This document shows, in pieces, positions 63,036-64,000 of a stretch of DNA of 64,000 nucleotides (the stretch's first letter is position 1; every line of letters begins with the position of its first letter). Both the position numbers and the translations under genes were made by a program. Source of the DNA: Sphingobacteriales bacterium (lineage in GTDB: Bacteria > Bacteroidota > Bacteroidia > Sphingobacteriales > Sphingobacteriaceae); assembly GCA_014763615.1 (NCBI GenBank), contig JACXVB010000014.1:1-64000 (forward strand), given 5' to 3'. Below the pieces are notes generated by a model. It did not search any database and was not told the origin of the DNA. It saw only the letters and a program-made list of their open reading frames with translations.

Positions 63036-64000
63036 ACATTAGTTAATACTTCTTTCCATTTCTCACTTAATATACTTAAATTATGTTTGTTCCTAACACC
63101 ATTAAATGCGTTTAATCTTTTTTCTTCTAATAAAAATCTATTGTTTATAATATCCTTTAAACATGTGTAGAATTCAATTGCCAACTCTAACTTATCACGC
63201 TCTCTCTTAATATTACTTTCGTAGTTAAGGCTTTTATAACAACCAATGTTGACATAGGGTGAGTTATTTATTATCCACCCGGCGTTCAAATCTTTTATTA
63301 ATGTACCTAAATCGGACCATTTTGGACAGATCGCTAAAATCGACATGCCCCCAGCCATCATGCCATATGTTTTGCTAGGTAAGCAAACACTTGCACCACC
63401 TGGACTTAAAGAAACTAATCCGATATGAAAACTTTTTATGTCTTCTCTCCATTGATGGCTAGGTATTGCTGAAATAATCTTAACAGGATAGTTACTCAAT
63501 GATTCTTCTAAAAACCTTGCTTGAGCACCACTGACATAAAAATTAAATTCTATCTCATTCTTTATATCTGATTGCAACACATATCTTACACTTTCAATTA
63601 TAGATTTAGCATCATGCAGATGTCCAAGTTGACCGCCATAATGAATAATGATTTTTTTCGTTTGTGTTAAATCCGTTCTTTTATAATCATACAAAGATAA
63701 ATCTGTTGAAATATCTATTACACTAGATTTCTTTGAATACCCCCATCTTTGTTCAGCATGTTTTTTTAAAAAATCACCTAAAAATACTGTAGCATCACAT
63801 TTTTTTAGATTAGCGTTAGTAATTAAACCTATTAATTTGGAAACTCTAGAATCAAACTTAATAGTGCCAGCTATTTCCAACGCATCTGGAAATAAATCAT
63901 AAAGCATATGAACTACTTTTATTGATTTAAAACCTAAGAAAATACGCAACAATATTGGCGCAAAGAAAGTATTACTGGATATCACGAAAATACTTCTCTT
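63032..64000 (-). CDS. glycosyltransferase family 4 protein, partial
   Basis: The C-terminal 322 residues of a GT4-type glycosyltransferase; the frame is open to the end of the window, so the N-terminus is missing. It has the family's second Rossmann domain: IIIHYGGQLGHLHDAKSI for the sugar-nucleotide site, GLVSLSPGGASVCLPSKTYGMMAGG with the conserved Ser-Lys-Thr-Tyr region and following Gly loop. VHMLYDLFPDALE is typical of WbuB-like enzymes that make surface polysaccharides. Base composition is very low (about 23 percent G+C in one 60-base line). It overlaps the truncated epimerase by 4 bp. Confidence 0.88.
   Translation of the reverse strand, partial: KRSIFVISSNTFFAPILLRIFLGFKSIKVVHMLYDLFPDALEIAGTIKFDSRVSKLIGLITNANLKKCDATVFLGDFLKKHAEQRWGYSKKSSVIDISTDLSLYDYKRTDLTQTKKIIIHYGGQLGHLHDAKSIIESVRYVLQSDIKNEIEFNFYVSGAQARFLEESLSNYPVKIISAIPSHQWREDIKSFHIGLVSLSPGGASVCLPSKTYGMMAGGMSILAICPKWSDLGTLIKDLNAGWIINNSPYVNIGCYKSLNYESNIKRERDKLELAIEFYTCLKDIINNRFLLEEKRLNAFNGVRNKHNLSILSEKWKEVLTNV

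Overview
The window reads as a chromosome segment of a Bacteroidota bacterium, most likely of the family Sphingobacteriaceae (Pedobacter-like). The grounds are the moderately AT-rich coding DNA, the near absence of Shine-Dalgarno sites, promoters with the Bacteroidota -7 box TAnnTTTG, and lineage-typical genes: OstA-like protein, ExbB-ExbD-ExbD-TonB with a PstS-like lipoprotein, DUF6503, DUF2911, a rhomboid pair, and SusD-free housekeeping operons. No rRNA, tRNA, insertion sequence, prophage or CRISPR array was seen.

Layout. 1-346: 3' part of an alpha-carbonic anhydrase gene, cut off upstream and running off the window. 362-6576: mutL, two rhomboid proteases, an EEP-family membrane protein and cysS. 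6633-8574: small secreted or conserved proteins. 8566-11761: MoxR ATPase and two SurA-like periplasmic chaperone/PPIase genes. 11846-16861: a possible DNA polymerase III psi-like protein with rdgB, an OstA/LptA-like protein, tilS and a PH-like membrane protein. 16936-22747: a TonB energy-transduction operon (exbB, exbD, exbD, tonB, small membrane protein, PstS-like lipoprotein) with a TPR protein. 23018-27455: pckA, SUI1-family factor, lipid kinase, and metK preceded by a clear SAM-II riboswitch. 27497-28979: an NTPase coupled to a membrane protein. 29084-33535: ROK kinase, gnd, zwf and pgl, an oxidative pentose phosphate operon. 33620-34725: a very AT-rich two-gene island with a DpnI homologue (restriction of methylated GATC) coupled to a small unknown gene. 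34829-39440: HD hydrolase, then a UbiA prenyltransferase divergent from a type III polyketide synthase, methyltransferase and flavoprotein. 39461-42249: sensor kinase, PhoU-like protein and Pit phosphate transporter. 42280-51456: lipoprotein, PIG-L deacetylase, SDR, GH63-like glucosidase and a sodium:solute symporter. 51464-54820: transglutaminase, alpha-E protein and circularly permuted ATP-grasp. 55189-57790: DUF2911 protein, a hypothetical, and an ECF sigma/anti-sigma pair.

The last 6 kb is the most unusual part. A 350-bp array of exactly 50 in-phase heptamers (GAAGGCN-like), partly ordered into 70-bp units, lies on one side of an AAA/DUF4143 ATPase gene, and a related array with 63-bp exact direct repeats lies on the other. 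Next come a complete sugar-nucleotide epimerase/dehydratase gene, a Schlafen-AlbA_2 ATPase gene carrying a 12-bp coding minisatellite, a truncated and frameshifted second epimerase copy, and a glycosyltransferase that leaves the window. This looks like the end of a surface-polysaccharide locus that has been rearranged.

The candidates most worth following are the heptad arrays and the gene they enclose, the epimerase duplication split by the AlbA_2 gene, the DpnI-linked partner gene, the type III PKS cluster, the SAM-II control of metK, and a set of promoters placed so close to start codons that the mRNAs should be leaderless.
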